Below the pieces are notes generated by a model that worked only from the letters and a program-made list of their open reading frames with translations, had not been told where the DNA came from and did no database searches. Positions 12,417 to 22,941 of a stretch of DNA of 64,000 bases are shown piece by piece. Positions within the stretch are counted from its first letter, which is position 1, and every line of letters begins with the position of its first letter. The stretch comes from Panaeolus papilionaceus (Eukaryota; Basidiomycota; Agaricomycetes; Agaricales), in NCBI GenBank assembly GCA_015501605.1, contig JADNRZ010000002.1, forward strand, positions 992,001 through 1,056,000, written 5' to 3'. Position numbers and translations under genes: made by a program.

Positions 12417-12727
12417 TTACTGGGGAGGTTTGTACTCTTTTGGTCGCTTTCCGAAGCCGGAATATTGGGAGTAGATGGCGTGGTGTCTCTGTGAAAGATC
12501 GAGCAATGTCAATTTCTGGCGACATGTGACTAGTAATACAATTTGGACGAACGATTCGAATGCTGGTTTGAAGATATAAATGCCGGAAACAACACCTGGT
12601 ACGGAATCGAGATGAAAGAAGTCCAAACACGGTAGTATTAGTATGTTCCGTCGGTTGATGGTCTATACACCCACTTACCCGTCGTAGCAGCAACAAGAAA
12701 AGGTAATGCTCGACGTAAAGCAGACAT
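12417..12727 (-). CDS. Small single-pass membrane protein, probably mitochondrial
   Basis: A tiny split gene. Exon 1 (12727 down to about 12679) gives MSALRRALPFLVAATTG; after a GT-AG intron the frame continues VVSGIYIFKPAFESF. The two exons join into one unbroken hydrophobic helix with a G-x-x-x-G pattern, behind a short basic N-terminus, which is strong support for the splice. The frame then stays open to a stop at 12417, either through one in-frame segment or with a second possible 51-nt intron (both keep frame), giving about 58-75 aa. A hydrophobic helix behind Arg-Arg and ending in a Lys-Pro suggests an inner mitochondrial membrane protein. Ecm19-type small proteins are one candidate family, which I cannot confirm. 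Confidence 0.5.
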
Positions 12728-13086
12728 GTCCAATCCAGGTGAACGAACCGCTCAACCTTGTGGAGAAATAACTCGTCGTGAGGTACTTGCATTAACCCAA
12801 GGTTGATATTTTAAAACTCCGATTTAACATTTACTTTAAACTCCGCGAATATGATCAAAACACATGATGCTTTTGATGTGTGTGTGACGCCTTACAATTG
12901 ACAAGTGTCAAAGCTGGATTATCTTTTCCCATATAAAGCAAGTCATGTTCATCCAAGAGCGTTCACTCGCGGCATTTCCATAAACTTGGCCGTCATGAGC
13001 AAGTAAAAATAAAAATGTTCCTTCGATTCACTGCAAACTACAGGTCCTATAGCAGCGGAGCGACTCGTCATACCGTATTTATAACT

Positions 13087-13412
13087 TCATCTCTTAATAC
13101 CTATCTCATCGTGAGATGTAAGTCTAATCGGTTTTAATGATATGAGTGCTACATACCGTAAACGCATCCCCAGCTGCTGTTTGCCGGGCATCAGCTTTGT
13201 TGGCACCATAACCAATGCCCTTAATGACGCCGTCAACTGTGCATGTAAACGCTTAGTATTCCGCATATCAAACACAAGACAGCGCTCGTACATTTGACTT
13301 CGCATCTCCACGTAGGAGTATGGCAATGACCGCTGAACTCTTCAGAATATGATAATCTGTGATGCAGGTGGCGAGCCTGGAGGACTGTGGCCCATGTAAG
13401 CGAAGGAAGCAT
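13087..13412 (-). CDS. Minimal double-stranded RNA-binding domain protein (copy 1)
   Basis: Predicted protein of about 72 aa that is almost only a dsRBD. Exon 1 from ATG 13412 reads MLPSLTWATVLQARHLHHRL, then SYSEEFSGHCHTPTWRCEVK. A 55-nt intron in phase 1 leads to FDGVIKGIGYGANKADARQT and AAGDAFT. The order alpha1 (VLQARHL), beta strands with a conserved W (TPTWRCEVK), the VDG-type turn (FDGVIKGIGYG) and the helix-2 signature K-x-x-A-R-x-x-A-A-x-x-A fits the dsRBD family. The end is less sure: the best acceptor gives IGIKR and a stop at 13087. An extra upstream exon cannot be excluded. dsRBDs contact A-form RNA in a shape-specific way; the target is unknown. Confidence 0.6.
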
Positions 13413-14074
13413 GCACGATTCTCGACGGTCGGACGCTCACAATTGTGTAGGGTAGTGACGTTATCTAGAAACGGGGCAAAAGTAAGCGGAGACGTATAGG
13501 CGCGATGCGCAAAACGCGTACTCGACATGGTGTTCTCGGCAAGGCAATAGCGTTAGATATAGGGATGCAAGAAAGTGGGGGGCTCGTAAGAAAGGGTGTT
13601 GGATAGTATGCTTGCGATATCGACTCTTTATGTAGTCGTAGGACATACCCCAGCAGGCATTGTTGCGATTTGTTTGCGAATATCTGTGAAATTGGGGATC
13701 GATGAGGGCCTGGTGAGAGGATTGTCTAGGAAATTATTCCCTCATCATTACCTCACCTTGGTAAATTAAATGGCATGTCAATAGACGCGCTACCAGGGGC
13801 AAGCTGCAGATATTTGGATAATGGTTATCATCATTCGAATCCGGAGTCTGCGGCGGAGTAAACGTCGAAGTTCCTTGCAACCGATTCCCCAACAAGGCCT
13901 AATTCTGTATGTTGTATCACTCAATGCTCTAGTGTTAATCGCTGTGCAATCAGCACTAAAAACACCGTACCATTGGATTTCATTTCAGGGGTCATGCAAT
14001 CTTATTATTATGCGGGCATTTGGGAGTCAAGTGACTGCAGCAATCAAAAGGGTGCCATGACATGAGTTGGAGAG

Positions 14075-14443
14075 TCAACACAGATATAGATTCTGATATA
14101 TCCTACCGTCATTATCGGAGGAGTTGTATGAAGATTCTGATGGATTTTGGCTCTGAAACCTATTAAATGTACCCGACATTATGCGCCCGTCTTCTTTGAC
14201 ATGATACCACCAAGTTTGGTCTTCGTTTGATGTGAAGTGGCAGTCACGATTGCCCTCATTGAACACGACAGATCCAGTAAAGAAGCCCCTGTCTAGGCAA
14301 CCCCAAATCAACAACAAGCCAGTCGACCTTAACAATCTCACCTTGGCGTCTCTTTCAAACCCAGGTACATGAGAACGAGGAAACGACGACATCCAAAAAT
14401 ATTCTTTGATGGACTGAGGGACTGCATCGAGAGACTCCATCAT
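14075..14443 (-). CDS. Hypothetical protein of 122 aa (weak call)
   Basis: An uninterrupted frame from ATG 14443 to a stop at 14075. The middle has a protein-like run (GSVVFNEGNRDCHFTSNEDQ, then TWWYHVKEDGRIMSGTFNRF) rich in aromatic and charged residues, and the end is Ser/Asn-rich. I recognise no family. A possible intron near 14290-14360 could change the reading of the first part. It lies between the two small dsRBD genes on the same strand. It may be real, a remnant, or chance. Confidence 0.3.
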   Translation of the reverse strand: MMESLDAVPQSIKEYFWMSSFPRSHVPGFERDAKVRLLRSTGLLLIWGCLDRGFFTGSVVFNEGNRDCHFTSNEDQTWWYHVKEDGRIMSGTFNRFQSQNPSESSYNSSDNDGRIYQNLYLC

Positions 14444-14655
14444 TTATTCTCAAGAGGTCGAAGCGTGCGTAACCAGAGCATCGCTGAAGTAGGCATCGGA
14501 CGTGAAATCCTACACAGCAACAATCGGCTGTGCATTATACACAAGCCAGAAAATAATGTATACGTTGTATTATTATCTAAAGCACAATGATAATTTATCC
14601 TGATAATAGATATCTGTCGTCCAGTCAAAGATGCCTTCTGCCCTTAAGCGACAAA

Positions 14656-15059
14656 TTACGTCGATCCCCCTTCTGAGGCACCGGTCAAAATTGCCCAGGT
14701 GGCTTCTGCTGCAATGTTTTTGGCAACCCATTTGCGTCTAGAAACTCCACGCTCGTACTCTACACCATTGACTTTGAAATGTTGTCAGAGATAATAAATG
14801 GATAAACCGAGGTTTTGCCTTACTTTTGCAAATACAGGTCCACTCCTTCGCATCTGGTGGTCCTGTCCAGGACTCAAGCCAGCTGAGAGAGCCTTCTTGG
14901 TTATTCTTGGTGAGGTCTAAGGGTAAACAAATCAGGCGCCACTCCTCAATGGGTAAGACGACTACTCACAAGCGTTAAGTTTGGCGGTCCCTGTTGAATT
15001 CGTCAGTCGAGAGCCAATACTGAGAAGTAAAAACCATACTAACCGCTCTGTCCTGTCAT
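14656..15059 (-). CDS. Minimal double-stranded RNA-binding domain protein (copy 2)
   Basis: Four short exons from ATG 15059 to the stop at 14656 give about 81 aa: MTGQSGTAKLNAYLTKNNQE, GSLSWLESWTGPPDAKEWTC, ICKINGVEYERGVSRRKWVA, KNIAAEATWAILTGASEGG. All three introns are GT-AG and keep one frame that reads cleanly through a dsRBD: helix 1 with LNAYL, the S-W-L-E strand, GPP, the W-T-C-I-C-K strand, the I-N-G-V turn and the helix 2 pattern R-K-x-x-A-K-x-x-A-A-E-A. Few residues lie outside the domain. It shares the order but little identity with copy 1, 1.2 kb away on the same strand. The function is not known; RNA binding follows from the fold. Confidence 0.72.
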
Positions 15060-17680
15060 TGTCGTCTCCGATAGGTGATGTGTACCGTCCACTAAAGCTC
15101 ACTTTATAACTCAACTCTTACTCTACTCATTGACTCTTGCGTATGCTACTGAGAGACCCCAGCAAATGAAGATGAAATGAGATTCATTAAACATCTTCGT
15201 CTCTAACATGCAGGGTGGAAACAAAAAGAACCAATAACGACGATGAGCAATAGAAGGCGAAGGGAGAAGAATCGCTATTACTGGTTTGCAGAACCACAAC
15301 ATCGAGATATTGGACAAGTGAAACATGATTCGATCCCAATATGCGGACTGAAAGAGTTCGGTTGGGGGTCGTTTAATAGTCGCAGCCATATCCATCGTCA
15401 ATGATCCTCGCTGCTAATGACAAGACATAGGTTTGTGCAGCCGCCTATGTGTATGCGTGCTGTGAGCTGCGATTCCTTTGCCTAAGCATCAGTCTTTGCG
15501 TAACACGAGGGGCACACGACGTCGATGAACATCGATGCCCAGCAACACTCGCCTATTAGTGTGAAGATTTGAAATACCGTAGTCAAAGCTGTGGGTAGGA
15601 ACAACAGGAAGCGAGCACGCAGCAAATGAGGATAAGCTGATGAAAAGCACTATTACTGGCGGCTTCACGGTGTTAAGTGGTGTCGTGCGGAGGGACCGAG
15701 CCGAAACGCACGCTTGGGGCGTGTCATGTTAATTATGGATGCCATGTGTAGCAGACCATGGGTTTGGTCTGAAAAGGTACTTCTATGGCGGAAAAAGAGA
15801 TCGGAATAGTGCTGGTCGAATCGAGAGGCAGTCAGCGGGGCGCCAGAGATGAGTTTAGGGCCAGAAGCCGGAGCTGCGTAACGCCGGAATAAGAATGGAT
15901 GACAAAGTATGGTATTCCTGGTGTCTCGAGTCCCAAAGTTGTTGGGAAAAAAAAAGGCGGGCAAATGGCCGACAAGAAGGGCTTACCGGACAGCGTTTTC
16001 AGACGCCCTTATCGCATCCCATGCCATGGATCGATCGTGAGTACCGCGATGGTATTGAATACACGGTTATCAGACAAAGTGCGGGAATGAAGGCGCGAAA
16101 ATGACAACATAAACGGTATGCGCGCTGTGCTAGAAACTGGGAGTCTCTTCCCAAATCTAAGCGGTTGAGATCAAAATCTATTGTTCTCATCTGCGTTAGT
16201 TATGCATTTGGGGGAAACTTGAAGCGTTGAGAAGTATACAATACATTCTCGCGTCCGGAAAGGACGGTCTGAATGGGCAGGAAATGGCATATTCGACCCC
16301 CAAAACTAGAATGGGTGAAACGGTAGTTCTCAGTGAAGGAACTTCTTGATGCCCCTTGCACCACTGATATGAAGATAGAATGCGTAGTCACCCAGGATAA
16401 TAGCTAAAAGCTCCAATTGTCTGATGAACTGTGTCGGGAAGAACAAAGTTCATTGGCGGGAAGACCGGACATACTTGAAGATTTATATGAACGCGCAGTT
16501 GATGCATCGTATGTGAAATATGAAGGGGATGCTTGGACTGTGGTTCGAGTGCAACAGGAACATCAAGGCATCGTCTCGATAAACCAAGTCCCACACTTAC
16601 TCGAAGAGTTTTTTCCTGTCTCCATTTGTGAGCAGGTCCATGAGTGTATTTCTGTCCATGTTCATGAGTTTTCATGTAAGGCGAAAAGGAGAAATGTCGA
16701 GAAGTACAATACGCACTGAATATTTCCAGGCAAAAAGCGAGAATGTAGGTGTCAAGAGTCTTTGTCACTTCCCAGAGATATCTTAAAAGGTCAAAATATC
16801 AACTGGGGATAGATATCCGTCGATCTGTCCCAGAGGTGGTACAAAGATTTTTTATGGGCGACCTGGCATATCACAAGACCCAGCCAGATAACTAGAACTT
16901 TGTTAGTCACACGAATCCATAGTATAAGATTAAAATCCATACGTTGCGACCAGGTAAGTATTCTACTTAGACGGATCGCAGGACGCCCTTTGTGTGATGA
17001 GAAGAAAAGCAGAGCCAATCACTTGTAGGCAGAAGGGTATCTCCGATGACGCGCCTTAGGGTATTTGATCAACTTGTTACGTTCCTCAAAATGAGATTAC
17101 GTTAGTCTGTTTGTGGAGATCGCATGTCAGGATAACTGCATGGATGTTGTGGTAACTGTGCGGCAATGCCAAATGTTAACACAGGCCGATTCGACGTGGC
17201 TGTTGCCGGGGTAAGCCATCAATATACGAAGTGTCGCAAGTAGAAATCGGTTGTCTTGATAAGAAAAGCGTTGATTTTAAATAATTATCGTCGGGCAGTG
17301 ACAACGAGCAGAAATCGACGAGAAAAAAAAGTCGATTGTATTGATTTAGCAGCAGAACAGGAGAGCCGATAGATGGATAGACCAGTAAAATTCGGATAAG
17401 CGGCTGGCTGCGTGTATAGGTTGGAGATGTTATTGACATTTGTCTTGGATGTCATCATTATTGACAGTAGATGGACCGAGATAGCTTCCTTTCGAGGATT
17501 TATGAAAACTATAATGACAGTAATAAGCCATTGAGAGTTGAAGATGGATTAGATGATGGTTAAGAGAAAAGAAAATTGAGCGGAATTGTGTTGATAATTG
17601 AGGAAATTCAAGGAATTGTCGGGGAGAAAGTGGCGGCAAGATGCGAGCAAATGATCAAACAACAAGGCCATCTTTCATTT
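15060..17680. other. Gene-free stretch
   Basis: About 2.6 kb with only short open frames. Those at 15123-15401, 15665-15964, 16388-16768, 16417-16719 and 16791-17018 open on TTG rather than ATG where I checked, and none shows a motif or splice pattern. It may hold remnants related to the neighbouring small genes, but I saw no dsRBD-like segment. No transposon or terminal repeat was recognised. Confidence 0.5.
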
Positions 17681-18038
17681 TTTCTCTCACTCTTCCCTTC
17701 CCCTCAACGTAACCAACAATCTCTCACAGACACACCATTTCACTTTGGTCGTCGTCTTAGTTGTCGTTGTCATCGTCGTCGTCGTTCTACTCGTCGTCTT
17801 TGAAGTCTAGTCTATCATTCAACCCTTTTTTCCTTCTTTTTTTTTCTTTCTTCCTTTTTCTCAACCCTATTTCTTCACACCTTCCCACGGTTCCCAGTCT
17901 CAACCCGAGGTGACTATTCTTGCCCTTTTGTCGGTAACCATTGCCTCAAGGGATCTAACCACGACCATCCATCCAGTCTATTTCTCTCAACAACATCACT
18001 TTAACCTCTAACCCTACCCATATCACTCCTCTTTTATC
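17681..18038 (+). promoter_or_regulatory. Pyrimidine-rich promoter/5' leader of the G-beta gene
   Basis: The plus strand ahead of the G-beta start is dominated by C and T. It includes a GTC/GTT triplet repeat at about 17747-17801 and a nearly pure T/C run at 17824-17862. CT-rich blocks just upstream of the transcription start are common in strongly expressed fungal genes; here that is inference. Confidence 0.55.
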
Positions 18039-19339
18039 ATGTCTCAAAACCAGGGTGACATACAGGAGAGAATTGCTGCCGCCCGCAGAGAGGCAGAGAC
18101 TCTGAAGGAAAAAATCAGAGCAAAGAGAGAGTCATCAGCGGATACCAGCTGTATGTCAACTTTTATGATCAGTTTAAAAGGATTCACTAATCTAGTCTTT
18201 AGTGCGAGCAATGGCAACCGAAGTTGATGCTCTCCCCCGCATCGTTATGCGCCCTAGACGCGCCCTCAGGGGTCATCTTGCAAAGATTTATGCTATGCAC
18301 TGGGCTGCTGATCGTCGACATCTCGTTTCTGCTTCCCAGGATGGAAAACTCATCGTATGGGATGCCTACACCACCAACAAAGTGCACGCCATTCCTTTGA
18401 GATCCAGCTGGGTCATGACTTGTGCTTACTCACCATCCGGCAATTTCGTGGCTTGTGGTGGTCTCGACAACATCTGCTCTATCTACAGCCTTACAAATAA
18501 AGATGGAACCAATGCCAAAGGTGCTCGTGAATTGAGTGCACATTCTGGATACCTCAGTTGCTGTCGCTTTATCAATGACCGCCAAATCGTGACAAGTTCA
18601 GGTGATATGACCTGTATGCTTTGGGATATTGAGGCCGGTGTTCGGGTGGTTGAATTTAGCGACCATACAGGAGATGTTATGAGGTACGAGTTTTATAGAG
18701 CTTTTTTTTAATTATCATCCAAATATTCATTATTAAATGCCCCTCTATTTATTTTTTTCAAAAAAAAAATAACAGTCTTTCACTTGCACCCAATCAAAAC
18801 GTCTTTGTTTCTGGCGCCTGCGATGCCACCGCCAAGCTATGGGATATTAGAACAGGCCGTGCGACACAGACCTTCACTGGTCATGAATCTGACATCAACG
18901 CTGTTTCGTGAGTCGGCCATCATGTGATACGCCCCTAGTCGAGTCTGATTTTCCCATAGCTTCTTCCCCAATGGCGATGCTTTCGCCACCGGCTCCGACG
19001 ATGCTTCATGTCGTCTGTTCGATATTCGCGCTGATCGTGAATTAAACACGTTTACCCATGACAACATTTTGTGCGGTATCACATCAGTTGCCTTCTCCAT
19101 CTCTGGTCGTATTCTTTTCGGTGGATATGATGATTGGACTTGCAATGTTTGGGATACCTTGAAGGGAGAGCGTGTTGGTGTTCTTACGGGTCACGAAAAC
19201 CGTGTCAGCTGCCTTGGTGTCAGTGTTGACGGAATGGCCCTTTGCACTGGAAGCTGGGATAGCACTCTTAGGGTGAGTACCTTTGATTTTTCCCGACTGG
19301 GTAAACGCTTAGCATGATCCTATTTAGGTTTGGGCATAA
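18039..19339 (+). CDS. GPB1: Heterotrimeric G-protein beta subunit
   Basis: Seven-bladed WD40 propeller that pairs with G-gamma and passes signals from pheromone and nutrient receptors. Exon 1 gives the N-terminal coiled coil that grips G-gamma ([20 protein letters not shown]). The repeats follow: [20 protein letters not shown] with [39 protein letters not shown] with [60 protein letters not shown] and [17 protein letters not shown] with [12 protein letters not shown]. The last exon codes only VWA and the stop at 19339. Length is about 345 aa, normal for the family. It is a classical G-beta rather than the RACK1/Gib2 type. Confidence 0.95.
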
Positions 19340-19838
19340 TTTCAGCCCGAAAATTCATTCCATTTGGATTATGCGAGGCCCCTTCCTTTACTAATACTAC
19401 CCTTTCGATATCATTTGGCGTCCTGTATGATTACATTTTATATTCATCCTCTCTCTGGATGCCTCACTTCGTGGACGTTGATCAGTTCTACTTGCGGGTG
19501 ACATAACATTCTTTTCGAGATTCTATTGCTCTTTCACGTTGGCTCTCATATATATCCCTCTACCCATGCTCTTTGCTCATACCTCGTTATATCTGGTTTC
19601 TTACTCTCCTGTCTTATTTACCCTTGACCTGTGAATTTTTATTTTACTTGTGCTATCTTCCGGACACGTCACCTGCGCTTGAGTGACTCTTACCATATTT
19701 GGTAACCAATGCATCAATGTCTGCGTCCACAACGCGCTGTTACTAGTTTACTTTAAGCTGTTATCCCATTTCTCTTCTTATACCACAATCATCATTGAAG
19801 GTCCTTAGTGCTGGTTCAATTCACACAACTGAAGGACC
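19340..19838. other. 3' untranslated/intergenic region
   Basis: About 500 bp, T-rich and C-rich on the plus strand, between G-beta and the golgin-like gene in the same orientation. No open frame of note. It must hold the end of the G-beta transcript and the promoter of the next gene. Confidence 0.5.
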
Positions 19839-22779
19839 ATGTCGGAAGAAGATAGAGCTGCAAAGGCCGCAAGAGCAAAGGCTCTGGTATATTCACCCTC
19901 TTGCCATCGTGTCACCAATGCTCACTGGTGCATCTTTTCAAAAATTCTGTATTCTAGCTCAAGAAACGTCAGCAGAAGAAGGCTGCTGATGGGCCAGCTA
20001 GTTCTGGCATTGCGTCTCCTGCTCGAACTTTCTCTCCTGCCCCATCGGAACCTGTGGAAGAGGACTCCAAGGATGTAAAGGACTTGTAAGCCCGTTCTTC
20101 ACCTCTACAGACGTGATTCATTAAATTAGCATGTTTGTATGATAGGTTCTCAAAAGATAATTCTGATACATCTTGGATGGCCTCATTGACGCGAGTAGCT
20201 TCACCTCCACCTCCACAACCATCAGGCGCAGCGTCTCCGCCTCACGTTGCTGCTGCGGCCACACCTCCGCCGCCGGGATCAAGTTCTGCGAAACAACCAT
20301 CTGTTCCCCCTCCTAAATCCCCTCCTAAATCAAATGGTTCAGCCTCAGCGGTAAACGGGGCTGCATACCAAGCCGAAATCGAAAAGTTAAAGAGCGAGAA
20401 CGTGGGCTTGCGAGAAAAGGCGGAAAGATTACATGCATCTGAATCAGGTTCGCCCACTATGACTCTCGGCGTCACCAATTTTGATGTAATTATGTGCAAC
20501 AGGTCTGCAGCAAGCCAGAGCTTCATTAAATGAAGAGCGGAAGCGGGTCCAAGATTTGCAGGGACAGATTGACAAATTGAAGCACGAGACAGAGGTCGCC
20601 CTGCACAATGAGCGACAAACGGTTTCATTGTTGGTTACGGAGAAAGCCAACCTCATTTCCGAATTGCAGAAGTTGGAAGAATTTGAGTCAAGTAAGCTTC
20701 GTTTCAATTTGCAATTTACGACTAATCTGAAACTTCCAACCTCTGTAGGGGCACAAACGACTGAACAGTTGTTGACAGCAGAGCAGGGCAAAACGAAAGA
20801 CCTCGCCTACCAGGTAGATAATTTGAAAGCCGAGGTCCAACAAGTATCTGCGCGTGCAACTCTTGCGGAAACAAATGAAAAGTCATTGTCGGAACGGTTC
20901 AAAGATCAGGTTATTGATCGTGTTCCCTGTCAAGTAATAGACTCGCTCAAGCTCGTAATTTTAGGAACGTCAACTACAAATTGCCTCTGCATCTGCTAAG
21001 GAGTCCCTGCAAGAGGCTGAAGAATCTCGTCGCAAACTCCGCGAACTCGAGGAGCAGATCCAGAATGACGATCGTCTCGAGCGTTTAGAGCAGACTCTCA
21101 AAAATACGCAAGACAGGGCAGACGACCTCGAGTTCCAGTTGACGAAGCTCAAACAGGTAAGTCCGGAATACAGGCGTCCTGGCTCATGTTCTCATTTAAT
21201 TTGATTCAGTCTCATAATACCCTGAAAATGGAAAAGGAGCGGCTAGAGTCTAAAACACAAGAATTATCGGTCAAGGAGCAAGAATCGAATAATGAGAACT
21301 CTAAGCTACAGAAAGAAGTAACCGACGCTCGCAGCAATCTTTCTGGCATCGAGTCTGAGCGAGATGAACTCAGGAAGGAGAAGCTGCGCCTGCAAGAGAC
21401 TCTCGACTCTAACGAAGGCACGATCAAAGAACTGCAGGAGAAGCTTCTTCAAGCAGCCGCAGCCGTTGCCACCACTTCGAAACAGGCTCAGGCGCTCCAA
21501 CAGGACCTGAAAGGGGCCACACGGCGAGCCGACGAAGCAGAGAAAATCCAAAAATCCCTTCAAGCGGAAGGAACAAATCTTATGCAGGCACTCGAAGAAA
21601 TGCGACCAAAAATTGTGGAGCTCACGGGAATCAAACTTGAACTATCAGAAAAGATTGCTACCCTCGAGCATACCATTCGCAACAGGGACTCTGTGATCAC
21701 GCAGCTGGAAAATGATCTAGACGAGGCACGCGGGAGTACAGAGGAGCACGAGAGTGTTTGGAAAACCAAGGTTTTGGAACTCGAAAAGCGCGATCGAGAG
21801 GCTAAGGATCAAGCAGCGAAATCTCAGTTGGCGTATAACGAGCTTCAGGAGGAATTGGAGTCGACGTTGGCCAGCCTTCGTAGTTTGGAGTCCCAAAGAG
21901 CGAATCAGCATCAAGAAGCTGCTCGGCGGTTAGAGGAAGTGGAGCGACTGACAGCTATGACGAGGAGTCAAGGCGAAGAATTGGACGCCCTCCGTGAACA
22001 GGTGGAAACGCAGCGAATAGCTCATGTGTGTACACCTTTTGCATCCGTTGTGTCGCATTTCCATTAAGTTTATTTCTTTCTAGGACGAAGACCAGGAGTT
22101 CCTGGAACGTGCGCAGAGTGAAGTCGAATCACTCAGGAACGAGATCAGTCTCCGCGATGAGGAACTTGAACGCTTACGCCAGACTGCCTTTTCTCCGGGA
22201 CAATCAGACGCACCTCGGTCCCTGGATGATGAAATGCTCAGTTCACTTAGGCAACAGCACGCCCTGGAGATATCTGCCGCTACGTCTCAAATCCGTGCCT
22301 TGGAGAATACTATATTTGATAAGGAATCAGCCAATCATGCCTTGCAGAAGCAAGTTAACAACTTGGAGGAGCAGCTGTCCAGAATCAGGCCGCATTCCCG
22401 TCTTGCTCACAAACACTCGCCCGTACCATCGAGACCATCCAGCCGGATGATGGACAACGACCTGAGACGGTCTTCCTTTGGGTCTCACCGTCCAAATCCT
22501 CCGGCGCTCGCGCGCTCGGTTTTTGAGAACACCATGAGCCCAGAAACTATGCACAAAAGGAAGGTTAGCTTAAGCATGCTCAAGGCCAGAATCGACAGCG
22601 AAATCAAGGTGACTGGTTCATCTCAACCGCCGTCACGGGCCTTATCACCGGTCCAGTCAGACGGATATTCCTCGAGACCTCCATCGAGATCTCATTCACA
22701 GGTCTACAGACCGCAATTCCTTGACGAGTCTCATGTGTTTTGGTGTCACTCATGCCAGGGTGATCTCGTCATACTGTAG
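19839..22779 (+). CDS. Golgin-like long coiled-coil protein
   Basis: Starts MSEEDRAAKAARAKAL, then a Pro/Ser/Ala-rich disordered part (PPPPQPSGAASPPHVAAAAT), followed by some 550 residues of nearly unbroken heptad coiled coil, rich in Glu, Lys, Gln and Leu (for example QAEIEKLKSENVGLREKAER, ELQEKLLQAAAAV, RSQGEELDALREQVE). After the coil comes a Ser/Arg/Pro-rich segment with SVFENTMSPETMHKRKVSLS and the end LDESHVFWCHSCQGDLVIL, which includes a Cys-x-x-Cys pair. About eight exons. The build (disordered head, rod, conserved C-end) is that of Golgi tethering golgins, but there is no GRIP domain and the coil alone is not proof. A general coiled-coil scaffold is the alternative. Confidence 0.75.
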
Positions 22780-22941
22780 TTATTTGTATAGGAAACTGTA
22801 CCTGGATCTGAGATATATATATTTACATTTGCAACGAATAGTGTACACTAGAGAAAGATGTCATGAAAAGCAAACGTTACGAGATCCGAAACTGTACTGG
22901 GTCCATGTGCAGAAGAAATATGTTGGGATAAGATATGCATG

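Noticed and set aside
15665..15964. 99-residue minus-strand frame
   Set aside because: Opens on TTG rather than ATG and shows no domain.
16388..16768. Overlapping frames on both strands (126 and 100 residues)
   Set aside because: The plus-strand frame opens on TTG, the two cannot both be real, and no domain or intron pattern supports either.
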